From assembly GCA_026873275.1 (NCBI GenBank), contig JANTUC010000004.1:1116001-1180000 (forward strand): 64,000 nt of DNA, in the 5' to 3' direction. Position numbers and translations under genes: made by a program. The notes beneath the pieces are model-generated. The model ran no database searches. It saw nothing but the letters and a program-made list of their open reading frames with translations, and was not told where the DNA came from. Shown here piece after piece: positions 24,218 through 34,405 of this stretch. Source of the stretch: Pseudopithomyces maydicus. Lineage: Eukaryota > Ascomycota > Dothideomycetes > Pleosporales > Didymosphaeriaceae. The first letter of the stretch is position 1. Each line of letters starts with the position of its first letter.

Positions 24218-26788
24218 ATGGCGCGCACTTCTAGATGGGGCAGTAGCCCTGTGAGAGTATTGACGTATGCTCTGCTTGCTCAATTGTCCCTTGTCGATGC
24301 GCAGGTCGCCGAAATTGAGAAGGCTAGCAACGATAGCTTGCTATGGGGACCCTACAGGCCTAATCTGTACTTTGGCGTTCGTCCCAGAATACCCAAGAGT
24401 CTGATGGGTGGGTTGTTATGGACCAAGGTTGAGGACCATACCGTGCAGCACAGTAAGTACAGCTTCTCCACGCAACCGACCATCCTGGACATTGCAGATG
24501 GGTTTCATCAATTGCTTGGGGATTGCTGACATACCAATCAAGCGTTCCGACACACGTGTGAGCAGCATGAGCTTGACGGCTATGGCTGGGATGAATACGA
24601 TGTACGCACCGGTGGTCGCCAAACCATCCACGATCCTGCAAACCACATCGACATCACGACCGAGTTCATAAAGTTCCCGGGAGGCCAGCACGGTGGAAGT
24701 TGGGGGCAAGAATCAAAGGCACGCCACGCTCTGACGCACCGGCTGATCTAAAGACCACTGTCATCTGGTACCACACCTTGGAAGGCTTGGGCTATCTCGA
24801 AGCAGAGGGAGATGCGGAGGAGACTGGTGCTGAGGGGGACGTAGTTCTCAAGGGCATGACACCTGATCTTGGAGAATTCGATGTCAAGGTTACTGCAGGC
24901 AAGGGAGACCACCCGCACTTCAACCACCCGAGCAGCCAGGAAAAGCCTTTGGATCGGACACTCGTGGTCAGCTCACAGGTTCCAGACGAGGCACTGTGGC
25001 AGTCCAAGCAGTTGCTTTTCGGCCAGTTGAAGGCAGAGATAGACCAAGTTGCGCCGAAATACGGCGAGGAGAACCCACCGCCGCCAGCTCAGATATATAC
25101 TATCAAACACCAGCCCGGCCGTGGAAACATCCACATGATCCAGAAGGTCTTCGAAGGCAGCTTCGAATTCGATATCCTCTTTTCTTCTGCATCCGCTCCC
25201 AAGGCCATCACTTCGGAAGATCTCACTCTCCAGATCGACTCGGTCACTTCTGGTTTCTCCACTCGCTTCGCCGACATCTTCAAGCCGCAGACGCCATTCG
25301 TCAAGGAGCGTTATGAGGAATTCTCCAAGTCCTTATTTTCAAATTTGATCGGCGGCATTGGATATTTCTATGGCGATTCTCGCGTTGACCGTTCGGAAGA
25401 CCCTGCTTACGAAGAAGACAATGAGGGTTTTTGGGAAGATGCGGAGGAGGCCAGAGCTCGTAATGCGGCACAGCTCGAAGGTCCTTCTGAGCTTTTCACT
25501 AGCATTCCGTCGCGTCCCTTCTTCCCACGCGGTTTCCTGTGGGATGAGGGATTCCACCTGCTTCCTGTGATTGACTGGGATGTCGACCTAACCCTCGACA
25601 TTATCAAGAGCTGGTTCAGTCTGATGGATGAAGATGGGTGGATTGCACGCGAGCAAATTCTAGGGGCCGAAGCGCGCAGCAAGGTACCAGAGCAATTCCA
25701 GGTCCAATATCCCCATTACGCAAACCCACCGACGCTCTTCATGGTCATCACCTCTTTCCTCGATAAATTGGATGCTGTGAAAGCCGATACCAGCAATGAG
25801 AAGCTTCTTGCCGAGAAGTCATACTTCATGCAGCTTGCGAATCGCGAAGCTGCTCTTGAATATCTGCGCAAGCTGTACCCGCTTTTGAAGCGCCAGTACT
25901 TCTGGTTCCGGAAGACTCAAGCTGGCGACATCAAAAGCTACGAACGCGAAGCCTTCTCCACCAAGGAAGGCTACCGATGGCGTGGTCGCACTCCCCGGCA
26001 TATCCTCACATCAGGTCTAGATGACTATCCCCGCGCGCAACCACCGCACCCTGGTGAGCTCCACCTTGATCTCATTAGCTGGGTTGGTATCATGACTAGG
26101 TCGATTCGTCGCATTGCTGTGTATCTTGACGAGACCGATGATGCGGCTCAATTCGCCAAATACGAGGAAGCCATCGAGAAGAACATGGATGATCTACACT
26201 GGTCTCCAAAGGACAAGGCATATTGCGATGCTACGATTGATGATTATGAAGAGAACAAGCTTGTCTGCCATAAGGGATATATCTCGCTGATGCCATTCCT
26301 GACCGGCCTGGTTGGCAAGGATAGCCCCAAGCTTGGTGCTATTCTGGACCTGATGGGTGACGAAGAAGAGCTTTGGAGTGATTACGGACTTAGAAGCTTG
26401 AGCAAGAGCAGCGAGTTCTACCACACCGAGGAAGATTACTGGCGCGGCCCCATCTGGATGAACATGAATTACCTAGCGGTTAAGCAGCTACTTGTAAGTT
26501 CTGTGGCGTCTTTTCTTTTGGCAATGTCAAGCTAACAGCAACCAGGATGTTGCTCAGCAGAAGGGAACTCACCAAGCCAGGGCAAAACAGCTCTACATCG
26601 ACCTCCGCAAGAATCTGGTCAAGACTGTATACGAAAGCTGGAAGGAAACTGGGTTTGCCTGGGAGCAATACAACCCTGAGACCGGGAAGGGACAGCGCAC
26701 GCAGCATTTCACTGGATGGACAAGTCTGGTGGTTAAAATCATGAGCATGCCTGATCTGGAAGGTGGAAGAACTAGGGACGAGTTGTAA
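24218..26788 (+). CDS. CWH41: ER mannosyl-oligosaccharide glucosidase I (GH63), with a one-base frame break
   Basis: Removes the outermost glucose from Glc3Man9GlcNAc2 on nascent glycoproteins in the ER. Exons 24218-24452, 24543-26493 and 26546-26788 (introns 90 and 52 bp). The N-terminus has a hydrophobic signal or anchor (VRVLTYALLAQLSLVDA). The GH63 N-domain shows WGPYRPNLYFGVRPRIPKSL and RHTCEQHELDGYGWD. The catalytic barrel shows FFPRGFLWDEGFHLLPVIDW, GWIAREQILG, DLISWVG and DYWRGPIWMNMNYLA. The protein ends TRDEL, a variant ER-retrieval signal. In exon 2 the frame breaks at the G run 24702-24706: the frame before it reads ...GGSWG and then leaves the family sequence, while the frame one base off continues GARIKG exactly as expected. 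Exon lengths sum to one base short of 810 codons. A sequencing or assembly error is more likely than a pseudogene, because all other family motifs are intact. Confidence 0.9.
24702..24706 (+). other. Homopolymer frame break (G5, expected G6) in glucosidase I
   Basis: Five G residues follow the T of the Trp codon. One more would join the GGSW frame to the ARIKG frame. No plausible intron fits: the only nearby GT...AG would be about 24 bp. Confidence 0.8.
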
Positions 26789-27355
26789 TCTCCATGCTCG
26801 CTGCCAATAACGATGATAGGATGGAATGACCAGGGCAAGGAGCCCGATGATACGGTGCACTTCACGCACAAGGAACTAAAACTAGAGCCAGAACTCGAAT
26901 GTAAATACAATTACAGACGGCAGATATTGCAAGGAATTGATTGTATTCTTGAATAGAGGCTCCCTGGGGTTGTGAAAATGGTCGTAAACGAGACTGGTGC
27001 CATCTGTGCAGGCACATCTACATTACGGCCGTAAAGGCCTTCGTCGCGCCCTTCCGCCCTCACTTGGCACGACGGATAGAGTGGTAGACAACATGATTGT
27101 CAGCACTATACCAGATACGACGCTACACAGAGGTGCGCCAACGCGTGGTCCCGTGCCTTCGTGCTCCTTCGCGTCAGGAACGTCGAATACTTGAGCGGGC
27201 GGGGTCGCGCCGGACGTGGCATTCGCACCATCATCCCATCATCTGCTCCAGCATTTTCCCAGCTTCACACTAATTAATCATCATCAATCGCGTTACATCC
27301 CATCCCGTCTACCAACAAAAGCAAGCAGCACACAAGCACGCAGCACACCGCCACC
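26789..27355. other. Intergenic, 0.57 kb
   Basis: Holds the 3' flank of glucosidase I and the C-rich promoter/leader of the DUF4267-like gene. Nothing further recognised. Confidence 0.4.
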
Positions 27356-27747
27356 ATGCCCCCACGCACCCATCCCATCTTCAAAGCCCTCTCCACCCTC
27401 TTCGGCACCATCTTCCTCGGCTTCGGCCTCGCCTACACCCTCTACCCCCGCGCCGCGTATCCAACGATCGGACTTCCAGGACCAACCACGCCGCGCGACG
27501 CCGACATCATGGACGCCGTCATGACGCTGTTCGGAGCGAAGGATCTTTTTGTCGGGGTGTCGATTCTGGCTGCTACGTGGTTTGGTAACAAGAGGGTTGC
27601 TGGGGTGTTGCTTATGGCTGGGGGGCGTGTGCGGCGGTGGATGGGTGGGTCGTCAAGGGCTTTACTGGGACGGGGGAGTGGAATCATTGGGGTTATGGGG
27701 GGGTTATGGGGATGGTTGGGGTGTTGATGTCGGGGTTGTTGGGGTAG
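27356..27747 (+). CDS. DUF4267-like small membrane protein, with a one-base frame break
   Basis: The family is a compact four-helix fungal membrane protein of unknown function. The ATG sits in an ideal CCACCATG context. The first part shows a hydrophobic helix (LFGTIFLGFGLAYTLYP), the PGP/D segment and FGAKDLFVGVSILAATW, then GNKRVAGVLLMAGG. After the six-G run at 27620-27625 the original frame becomes Arg/Gly-rich nonsense ending at 27727. The frame one base off continues as ACAAVDGWVVKGF and GEWNHWGYGG, the conserved DUF4267 end with its Asp-Gly and His-Trp, and stops at 27747. With one G added the span is exactly 131 codons (130 residues). I read this as an intact gene with an undercalled homopolymer; a real frameshift allele is the alternative. 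Confidence 0.75.
27620..27625 (+). other. Homopolymer frame break (G6, expected G7) in DUF4267-like gene
   Basis: Six G residues, where seven would give Gly-Gly followed by the Ala of ACAAVDG. The conserved C-terminal half lies wholly in the shifted frame. Confidence 0.75.
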
Positions 27748-28273
27748 ATTGGGAGTGGGTGGTGTGAAGATGTGGGATGGGAGTAGGGGGAGGTGTGCAA
27801 GCCCTGTGAGGATACCGATTGAGCGTAGAGGGCGCCTACGATGGGATGGTGGGTCAGCAGTAACGGATGAGCCGTCACCGTATGGCGAGACATCACAAAT
27901 CTCAATTGATCTTAGTAGTTAACGAATATTTGATGCATTCTTGGTGAGCTTCAGCTCGAGTTCCATCCCCATAGTAAAGAGTCATGCTCATTCTACCCGC
28001 CTCTGGTGTGACTGTCAGACCCATAACCCATAAGAATAATCGAACAAAGGAAGTCGTACCGTAGGCTGGGTGCTCCACATGTGTAGCTGCGACCGACTGG
28101 TGACTACCGCGCATGGCTTTCTGCGCTTTCGAAAAGATCCGGATAATGCTGCCAACCGAAGAGGTTTGAGATGCCACGCAACCTCTATGCCCAGTTCCTG
28201 TTCTGTAGTAATGTAATGAATCAAAGACTTCTATCGTGACACAGTAAAGGTAACTAACCATAGCCCTGCATGC
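27748..28273. other. Convergent 3' flanks, 0.53 kb
   Basis: Lies between the ends of the DUF4267-like (+) and SNRNP27 (-) genes. The left end is G-rich on this strand. No gene or structured RNA recognised. Confidence 0.4.
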
Positions 28274-28923
28274 TCAGCCCCTCGACGGCGAAAGCGGCCT
28301 GTTGAATCCACCCTGCCTGTTCATGTACTGTCTCGCCTCCATCTTCTTGTCCCTCCTCACTCCATAGTTCTTGTCGTTTCCGGGGACCTTCGTGTTCTTG
28401 GTGCTCTTGAATCGGGCAAAGCCCATGACCTGGGCCATCTCCCACGTCTCGTCATCCATGCCCTCTGGCCGCGCCCGCTGCGGCTGTTCCTCCATGTGCA
28501 CGTCGTGGTCCGAGCCCGGGCTGGCAGCGGCAGCAGCGACGCGAGGGCCAGTAGGCGGGTTGAAGTTGTGTTTTGGGCCTGATGGCGCGCCGCGAGGTCC
28601 TGTGGGCGGCGGTCCACCACGGTTGGAGCGAAAGTCGCGAGGCTCACGGTCGCGGTCGTGACCTCTGTCGCCGTCTCTATCGCGAGCATCTCTTCTGTCT
28701 CTATTTCCGCCACGGCCAGCGGGGGAGCGGTTGCGGTAGCCGCCGCCGCCACGGGGAGCTCCGCCACGGGGGGTCCGCGGTCTCGTCGTGGACTGCGCGA
28801 TCGGTTGCGGCGGTCATCTGTTGCGCGATCGCGGCCGCCGGCGCGGGAGTCGCGGTAGTCGTTTCTGTCTCGTGGTGGGCGATCATGTGTGCGATCGCCG
28901 CCGTCGTTCCGGTCGTCTGCCAT
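28274..28923 (-). CDS. SNRNP27: U4/U6.U5 tri-snRNP 27-kDa protein (SNRNP27), with a one-base frame break
   Basis: A spliceosomal tri-snRNP subunit that acts around 5' splice-site and U6 ACAGAGA recognition in the nucleus. The N-terminus (MADDRNDGGDRTHDRPPRD...) is an RS/RD-type domain. The C-terminal ~60 residues are the conserved core: MDDETWEMAQVMGFARFKST, then KNTKVPGNDKNYGV and RQYMNRQGGFNRPL. The two parts are in different frames. At the run 28768-28773 (C6 on the coding strand) the N-terminal frame turns into Ala/Val-rich nonsense. The frame one base off gives RGGAPRGGGGYRNRSP, an RGG/RD domain that runs straight into the core. One added base makes the span exactly 217 codons. The intact conserved core argues for a working gene and a sequence error. 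Confidence 0.85.
28768..28773 (-). other. Homopolymer frame break (C6, expected C7 on coding strand) in SNRNP27
   Basis: Six G on the plus strand (six C in the gene) between the Arg-Gly-Pro-Pro and Arg-Gly-Gly codons. A seventh would join the RS-rich and RGG-rich frames. Confidence 0.8.
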
Positions 28924-29247
28924 GGTGACGATGGGGTGTGGTTATGATGTCGACTGGTTAGGCTAGTGGGCGTGGAGAGGGTGTTCAAGAAAGCGACGGG
29001 CGCCAAGGCCCATGTTCGCGCTTGCCTAGCGCACCTGGAACGCGTCGAACACGGAACGAAGGGAAAGGGAGGGAGAAACTTGGCTGCTGCTCAGAACACT
29101 TGCAACACTTAAAGAGCTTTACTGTGCATTCATCCCGTAGTGTACATATGAGCTACTTTATCCACTCCTGCCTTCATCCCATGCTCAAGTCCCCAATGTA
29201 ATCTTCGCCCCATGATGGCTCATGCCATATGAACCTCGCCCTGAACT
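28924..29247. other. Intergenic, SNRNP27 promoter
   Basis: About 320 bp between two minus-strand genes. Nothing beyond the expected promoter and terminator. Confidence 0.4.
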
Positions 29248-31620
29248 CTAACGCTTACTCGCGCCTGACTTCGTTACCCCCGTGGCCCGCTTGATCTTTC
29301 TTCCATGAGCACCTATCACACTGCTTCCAGAACGATTGTGACCCCGCATGCCCTGGAATACGAACGGATTATTCCCATCGTCAGAGTTGCTGATTATCGT
29401 ATCGAATCCAGCGTTGGGGAAAGGATTTGCACTTGCTGAGTGAGACTGTCCACCAAAATTAGTGTTAACGGGTGTTGGAAATTTGTTCACATTCTGTTGT
29501 GACGTATTCGGATTGAAGGATGCAGATGAGCCTGAAGATGCTCCTGTTTCGAACGTCGCAGCATAGTTCGTTGAAGAATTCAAGGGTGGATTGAAGGATG
29601 CAACTGGGCTTGGGGTTGATCCCATACCGGACATCTCAACATTGTTCATTGGAGACCCCATTGGTGTATTGAAGGATGCAAGCGGGCCTGAGCACGAGCT
29701 TGCTCCCATGCCGAACGCTCCAGAACTATTTGTTGAAGAGCTCAGTGGTGTATTGAACGTGCCCATCTTCGGTGCATTCCAGGATGAGCTTTCGGACATG
29801 TTCAATCCCGTGCTTTGCGGTGGTCCTGGTTTAGCCTTCGGTGTGTATGTGGTGGCGAAGACGCCGCTAGCCTGCTGCATCGGCTTTTGTGCAGGGTCGA
29901 TCCATGATGAGTTTGTAGTTGGAGTACCCAATGCTCCAAATGATTGCGGATTCGATCCTCCAACTGAGTGGATATTTGGCCCATGCGAGCCACCGAAACC
30001 GCTATTGGGTAGAGGAGTCATGCTCGTGTGGAAATGATTTGCACTAGAAACGCTCGAGAGTAAGGTAGGAGCAGTGGAGTTTGTTGTAGTAGGCTGGTAG
30101 GTACCTTGATTTGCAGTGCCAAGCTGATTCACAAGCTGAGGTGCTGGATTCAGACCAGTGGCCGACTCCATAGGTGTTTGACCAGATTCACCGAATGCGT
30201 TGATGCGATTAGGCGGGTCCGGATCACCAAACGGGTTGGTAGGCTGAGACGTCGAAACATGGCCAGAGACCGACTGTGCACGTGTTTGATTGGATGCACC
30301 AAATATGTTGATGGGAATAGACTGAGCCGGAGCACCAATTCCCGACAAAGCGGAACGGGTGATGTTTGTGTCATCTGTTCTACCAAACCCAGGACCCACA
30401 TGGCTTCCTGCAGCCGGGATAGGATTCACTGCGTTCACTACCCCCGACTTTGGTACACTAGTACCATTGAAGCTGAATGGGGTAGTGTTCGGGGTAAGAT
30501 TGGGTGTATTCAAACCTGTCGTAACACGGGTCTGGTCCCAAGTAGCCTCATCGGTAGAGCTTGGATGGTTTGTGCCTGCTTGCAAAGAAGGCTGTGAATA
30601 GGGCTGTATCTTCATGCCCTGCCCTCCAACCTTGGATGTGATGGCTAGCTCTTGTTGGTCCATATTGGGTATGATGGTTGGCTTGCAGCTTTCATTGGAG
30701 CATGTTCCGGAGTGGCTGGGCGTGACAGGCATATCTGCTGGCTGCCTACCTTGATCATCTGTCATGTCCATTGCTGTTGGGGTTGGTTGGCTGGGATTCT
30801 TTGGGGCCTCAGTATTCAGAGGGTTCCTTCCCAAGCCATGGGTTTTCAGACGCGCCTCGATCATGTTAGTAAAATATTTCGGTTCTTTCTCCGACTCAAT
30901 CTGACTTCGAATGTTTGCATCCAGCTGAAAATTCGCATCCAGAGTCAGAATTCGCCACGCCATCATTTGTACATACTCATCTGCGAATGGAGCGGTGTAC
31001 GGATCAGATGGGGTATGTCCACTAAAAGTGTCCCAGATCCAGAGCGTATCCGAGTGACTCAGATCGACTGAGGCGAATAAATTCCAAAGAACATCCCTGA
31101 TTTCTTCTGCCTCCTGCTCCATTTCGAAGAAAACCAAGACGCAGTGCATCAAAATCATGCGCACTGGGTTCTTGATAATGTGTTCAGGTACGGGAATGGA
31201 CGTGCCACTCTTTGCGTAGCACACCAGATCGTACACCATAGACTCCATAGTACCCTCGTCCAGGCATGGAGCAGATGGTAGAATTATACGGCCGTCTTCA
31301 AGACGCTTGCGTAGTGCTGGAGCAGACTTGAAGAGTAGGTCCGGGTCGACGCAGTCGCACACTACTTCGCCGTTAGGGAACCCATTGCGTTCTACAACAA
31401 TTTTGATTTGATTTTGAACCTCCGAAATCGGCGTCCGCCAGGTAACTCTGGCTTTCTCTTTCTTGAAGACGAATTGCGGCAGCGAAGGAGACAGTGTGAG
31501 CGGGTATTCTTGCGGTTTCTGCTTTGGGTTGACAACCTCTTGACCGGAGAATGGCTGCCCAGAGACATCGGAGGCGGTGGTATCAGTATCCATATCCTCT
31601 GGTAATGCAAATGTAACCAT
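29248..31620 (-). CDS. Uncharacterised FG-containing Ser/Asn/Gly-rich protein
   Basis: A single exon of 790 codons with a true ATG at 31620. The first ~280 residues look folded: FVFKKEKARVTWRTPISEVQ, a Cys/Asp segment, then VPEHIIKNPVRMILMHCVLV, DTLWIWDTFSGHTPSDPYTA and FADEYVQMMAWRILTLD, an arrangement that recalls BTB-like oligomerisation folds without a clear signature. The remaining ~500 residues are low complexity, rich in Ser, Asn, Pro, Gly and Thr, with scattered FG-type dipeptides (NPFG, GFG, SFG, AFG) and a basic end GRKIKRATG. The FG spacing resembles a weak FG-nucleoporin or condensate-forming protein, but it lacks the regular GLFG/FxFG density of true nucleoporins. No function is claimed. 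Confidence 0.75.
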   Translation of the reverse strand: MVTFALPEDMDTDTTASDVSGQPFSGQEVVNPKQKPQEYPLTLSPSLPQFVFKKEKARVTWRTPISEVQNQIKIVVERNGFPNGEVVCDCVDPDLLFKSAPALRKRLEDGRIILPSAPCLDEGTMESMVYDLVCYAKSGTSIPVPEHIIKNPVRMILMHCVLVFFEMEQEAEEIRDVLWNLFASVDLSHSDTLWIWDTFSGHTPSDPYTAPFADEYVQMMAWRILTLDANFQLDANIRSQIESEKEPKYFTNMIEARLKTHGLGRNPLNTEAPKNPSQPTPTAMDMTDDQGRQPADMPVTPSHSGTCSNESCKPTIIPNMDQQELAITSKVGGQGMKIQPYSQPSLQAGTNHPSSTDEATWDQTRVTTGLNTPNLTPNTTPFSFNGTSVPKSGVVNAVNPIPAAGSHVGPGFGRTDDTNITRSALSGIGAPAQSIPINIFGASNQTRAQSVSGHVSTSQPTNPFGDPDPPNRINAFGESGQTPMESATGLNPAPQLVNQLGTANQGTYQPTTTNSTAPTLLSSVSSANHFHTSMTPLPNSGFGGSHGPNIHSVGGSNPQSFGALGTPTTNSSWIDPAQKPMQQASGVFATTYTPKAKPGPPQSTGLNMSESSSWNAPKMGTFNTPLSSSTNSSGAFGMGASSCSGPLASFNTPMGSPMNNVEMSGMGSTPSPVASFNPPLNSSTNYAATFETGASSGSSASFNPNTSQQNVNKFPTPVNTNFGGQSHSASANPFPNAGFDTIISNSDDGNNPFVFQGMRGHNRSGSSVIGAHGRKIKRATGVTKSGASKR

Positions 31621-32271
31621 CTTGTCGAAGATAAACAGGCGTTGTCAGATAAGGGCGGTCAATGTACGGGTGGCCAGCCTAAGTCGGTGTTTTGGGTCGC
31701 GTAGGGCGTTTGCAGTGAGGAAGGTACGAGTGAGCGTGCGCGTAGTTGCCACGCAGGTTAGCGAGTCCGTGGAAATCGATAGAAGCGCCTGCGCGCGAGT
31801 TAAGCATATAGCTGGGTGACAGCGCACGTTGTTGTTACTCACCTCCCACTCTTTCTACCCGTTACTCAACTCCCACTCTTTTCATCCGTTTACTTCCTTA
31901 GTCCGAGTAGGAAGCTTTTGCGCGGACTGCTCGTTATTTCTCCAAAGTATCACACATAACATCTCAACACTAGCAGCCCGAGATAGCAAGCTCTATATTG
32001 CCGGCTCTGCAAACGGCCTCGAGTGTTTACGTCACCTGGGCGCCCACGAGCACTTGGTAGCCTAACAGATAGACCACCTTCTCAACCTGCTAGGTTTAAG
32101 TGGTAGTGTCTATCTTGACCCCGGGTGTTTGAAGAAAGCCAAATCAAACATCGCTTCAACCGCCTGAGTACGTGGCCTTCCTACTCTTACTCCATACCCG
32201 CAAACCGTGGAACTGGCGACATCGTCACCAACAAAGCCAACTCACGGGACCCTCTTCAATCCTTAGGTATC
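31621..32271. other. Divergent promoter region, two orphan genes
   Basis: About 650 bp between head-to-head genes. The frame of the right-hand gene is open upstream to 32125 but without an ATG. Paired CTCCCACTCTTT motifs occur near 31844 and 31869, a short direct repeat that may be regulatory. Confidence 0.4.
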
Positions 32272-33873
32272 ATGTCTTATATGCTGGAGTTTCCGTATTC
32301 CCCACTTCCCAAGGATGTCTTGTCGCCACCCTACGTTCTCTTCGGCATCAATGGCATCGACATCTTTTCTCAGCTACCTACTCAGATACCGCTTGCCGTC
32401 GTTCAACATTTCGCTCCAAACATACGCAAATGGATTCTGCCAGCACCCGAAATCGGCCCTCCTGCCACCGACACAGCTTTACGCAATCCCTACGTGGGCG
32501 TCAACATCATAGCAGACATAGAAGTCGAAGGGCTTGGGCGGATCCTCGTGCGTATGATGCAGATTGCAAATGCCAAGTTGTCTCCAGGAAACTTCAGCAA
32601 TTTCACGGTCTCGCCCAACTTAATGGTGAGCATAGCAACTCACAAGGCTTGGACCGCTCTGGAATTGCCGCCGAAGGGCATCGACGCATTGCATATCCAT
32701 ATGCAGATGACGCTCATGATGGGTCCGCCAGTTACTCTGCTCGAAATGAAGGGATTGTGGAACAACTTTTCGGTCAAGTCACCTATTCTCCTTGAGATGG
32801 GTCAAAACTTCGTTCGCAATTACATCGATAGAAAGTATAAGCCAAGCGAAGGTTCGGCAGTGCGACACTGGTACCTTGAGACGGCTGAGCGATGGCAATT
32901 CTTCCGTGTTTTCGAAAAGAAGTTTCCCGGATTTGATGATGTACAGAAGGACCTGGTCAAAGAGACGAGCGAGCGGCACAAGAAGGAAGAAGAGCGCTTA
33001 AGGAAGTTGATCAGTGTGGAGAATACCCGTAAGGCACATCTGCGCGAACTTCTAGAAAATCAATCTCACGATGAACAAGAACAGGCAGATAAAGCTGGAC
33101 GAGCATCTAAGCGAAGGATGGAAAGGGCTGGTAGCGCCGACAGCAGTTTCAGCACTGCCAGCGTCGAGACAGCCATTCGGAACCCATCCAAAGGGGGTCC
33201 TTCTGGTTCAGAGGCCGAAGAGTACACTTCTATCCCGGCTATCAAAGTCCGTAAATCACCTGCTTCCCTTTCGCAGCCTGTTGATGGTGGTGCCTTGGGT
33301 GCATTGCTGAATGCATTGGCTAACGATGAGCGGGTACAGAATCGGGCCACGAGCGAGGAGAGTCGCATGAGCAGTCCTGAGGTAGCCCAACTGAAACCAG
33401 CAACAAGCCTTTCTCGCAATGAAACTAAAACCACACAGGGAGATCTATCGGAGTATTCCCGCTTCTATAGCTTGACCGGTCTAGTAAAGCAGCCGCTCGC
33501 CACTGCTACTGCTGAGGCATCGGGTCCGAAGTCCAAATCTAAGGTAGCCCACGAGGGAGAGCGCGATGGAACAGACCAGATCGATCTCGATCCAGGACGC
33601 TACAAGCAAGAGACACCAGCATTCGAAGCCGAGACACTCGTCCCGAAAATCGAATCCGTGGGCCGCGGCAGTGAGGCGGTAGGACAAGAGCAATCAACGA
33701 ACGAGCAGACTCAGGACGAGATGGCCCGTGTCGAGGTCACTTTGGCGCAATACACAATTCAAGACGCAAAGGAAGATGATGGAAATCAGGCGGCGAAGCA
33801 GGATGACGCTTTGTTGGATAGCCCAGAGGGACTTGCGTACCTCAAGCCGACGGCTTATGAAGGCCCGCGTTAG
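32272..33873 (+). CDS. Uncharacterised protein with central charged helix
   Basis: 533 residues from the first ATG (MSYMLEFPYSPLP). Residues 1 to about 200 are non-repetitive and probably folded: VLFGINGIDIFSQLPTQIPL, FAPNIRKWILPAPEIGPPA, NPYVGVNIIADIEVEGLGRI. Residues about 205-290 form a highly charged helix (DLVKETSERHKKEEERLRKL) that could be a coiled coil. The rest is acidic, Ser/Thr/Ala-rich and disordered. I do not recognise a family and no signal or membrane segment is present. The gene shares its promoter region with the FG-containing gene. Confidence 0.7.
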   Translation: MSYMLEFPYSPLPKDVLSPPYVLFGINGIDIFSQLPTQIPLAVVQHFAPNIRKWILPAPEIGPPATDTALRNPYVGVNIIADIEVEGLGRILVRMMQIANAKLSPGNFSNFTVSPNLMVSIATHKAWTALELPPKGIDALHIHMQMTLMMGPPVTLLEMKGLWNNFSVKSPILLEMGQNFVRNYIDRKYKPSEGSAVRHWYLETAERWQFFRVFEKKFPGFDDVQKDLVKETSERHKKEEERLRKLISVENTRKAHLRELLENQSHDEQEQADKAGRASKRRMERAGSADSSFSTASVETAIRNPSKGGPSGSEAEEYTSIPAIKVRKSPASLSQPVDGGALGALLNALANDERVQNRATSEESRMSSPEVAQLKPATSLSRNETKTTQGDLSEYSRFYSLTGLVKQPLATATAEASGPKSKSKVAHEGERDGTDQIDLDPGRYKQETPAFEAETLVPKIESVGRGSEAVGQEQSTNEQTQDEMARVEVTLAQYTIQDAKEDDGNQAAKQDDALLDSPEGLAYLKPTAYEGPR

Positions 33874-34405
33874 GACGCTGGGCACCTTGGCTATATGCAA
33901 CAGAACTCATATGTGCCAAGCACGAGTCTGGAAGGGTACCCAGGCAGTGGACCTAAATCACTTACCAAAACTCTGTATTATAGCTGCAATGTCATCGCTT
34001 GGCTAGCGACACGGGCGGGAAGTTCATCTGGCATGCTTGGGAGGTTGCAGACGGTCCCGGTTGCATGAATGTGGCTCAGCCAGCGTCACTTCGAATCCGG
34101 GCCAGATGCGACAAGAATACCAGCCATGAGCTCTAGATAGATTGCAGTCCTTATGAACTAGTTCATTAACATTCATTTCAAAGAGTGACTAGGTATACAT
34201 GCTCTATGTGCGGTGCTAGGCGACCTGCCCTAAACACTTGAGGTATCAAACAATAATCCAAACAAAGCTTTTAAATAGAAAAACACAGCCGCCATCCCCA
34301 AGATAACAGGACGACGGGCTAGAAATACAATGCACCCTTTCTTATGTAGAGAAGATGCGGGACAAGGTGGGGTCATGGAAGAAGGGGAAGGTAGGCTCGG
34401 TATGG
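33874..34405. other. Convergent 3' flanks, 0.53 kb
   Basis: Between tail-to-tail genes. A TTCGAATCC sequence near 34087 resembles a tRNA B box, but no cloverleaf can be built around it. Nothing else seen. Confidence 0.4.

Noticed and set aside
24218..28923. Three adjacent pseudogenes
   Set aside because: Each has a single one-base loss in a G/C run and otherwise intact conserved sequence. Sequence error explains all three better.
34080..34130. Possible tRNA B box (TTCGAATCC)
   Set aside because: No matching A box, acceptor stem or anticodon arm can be built around it.
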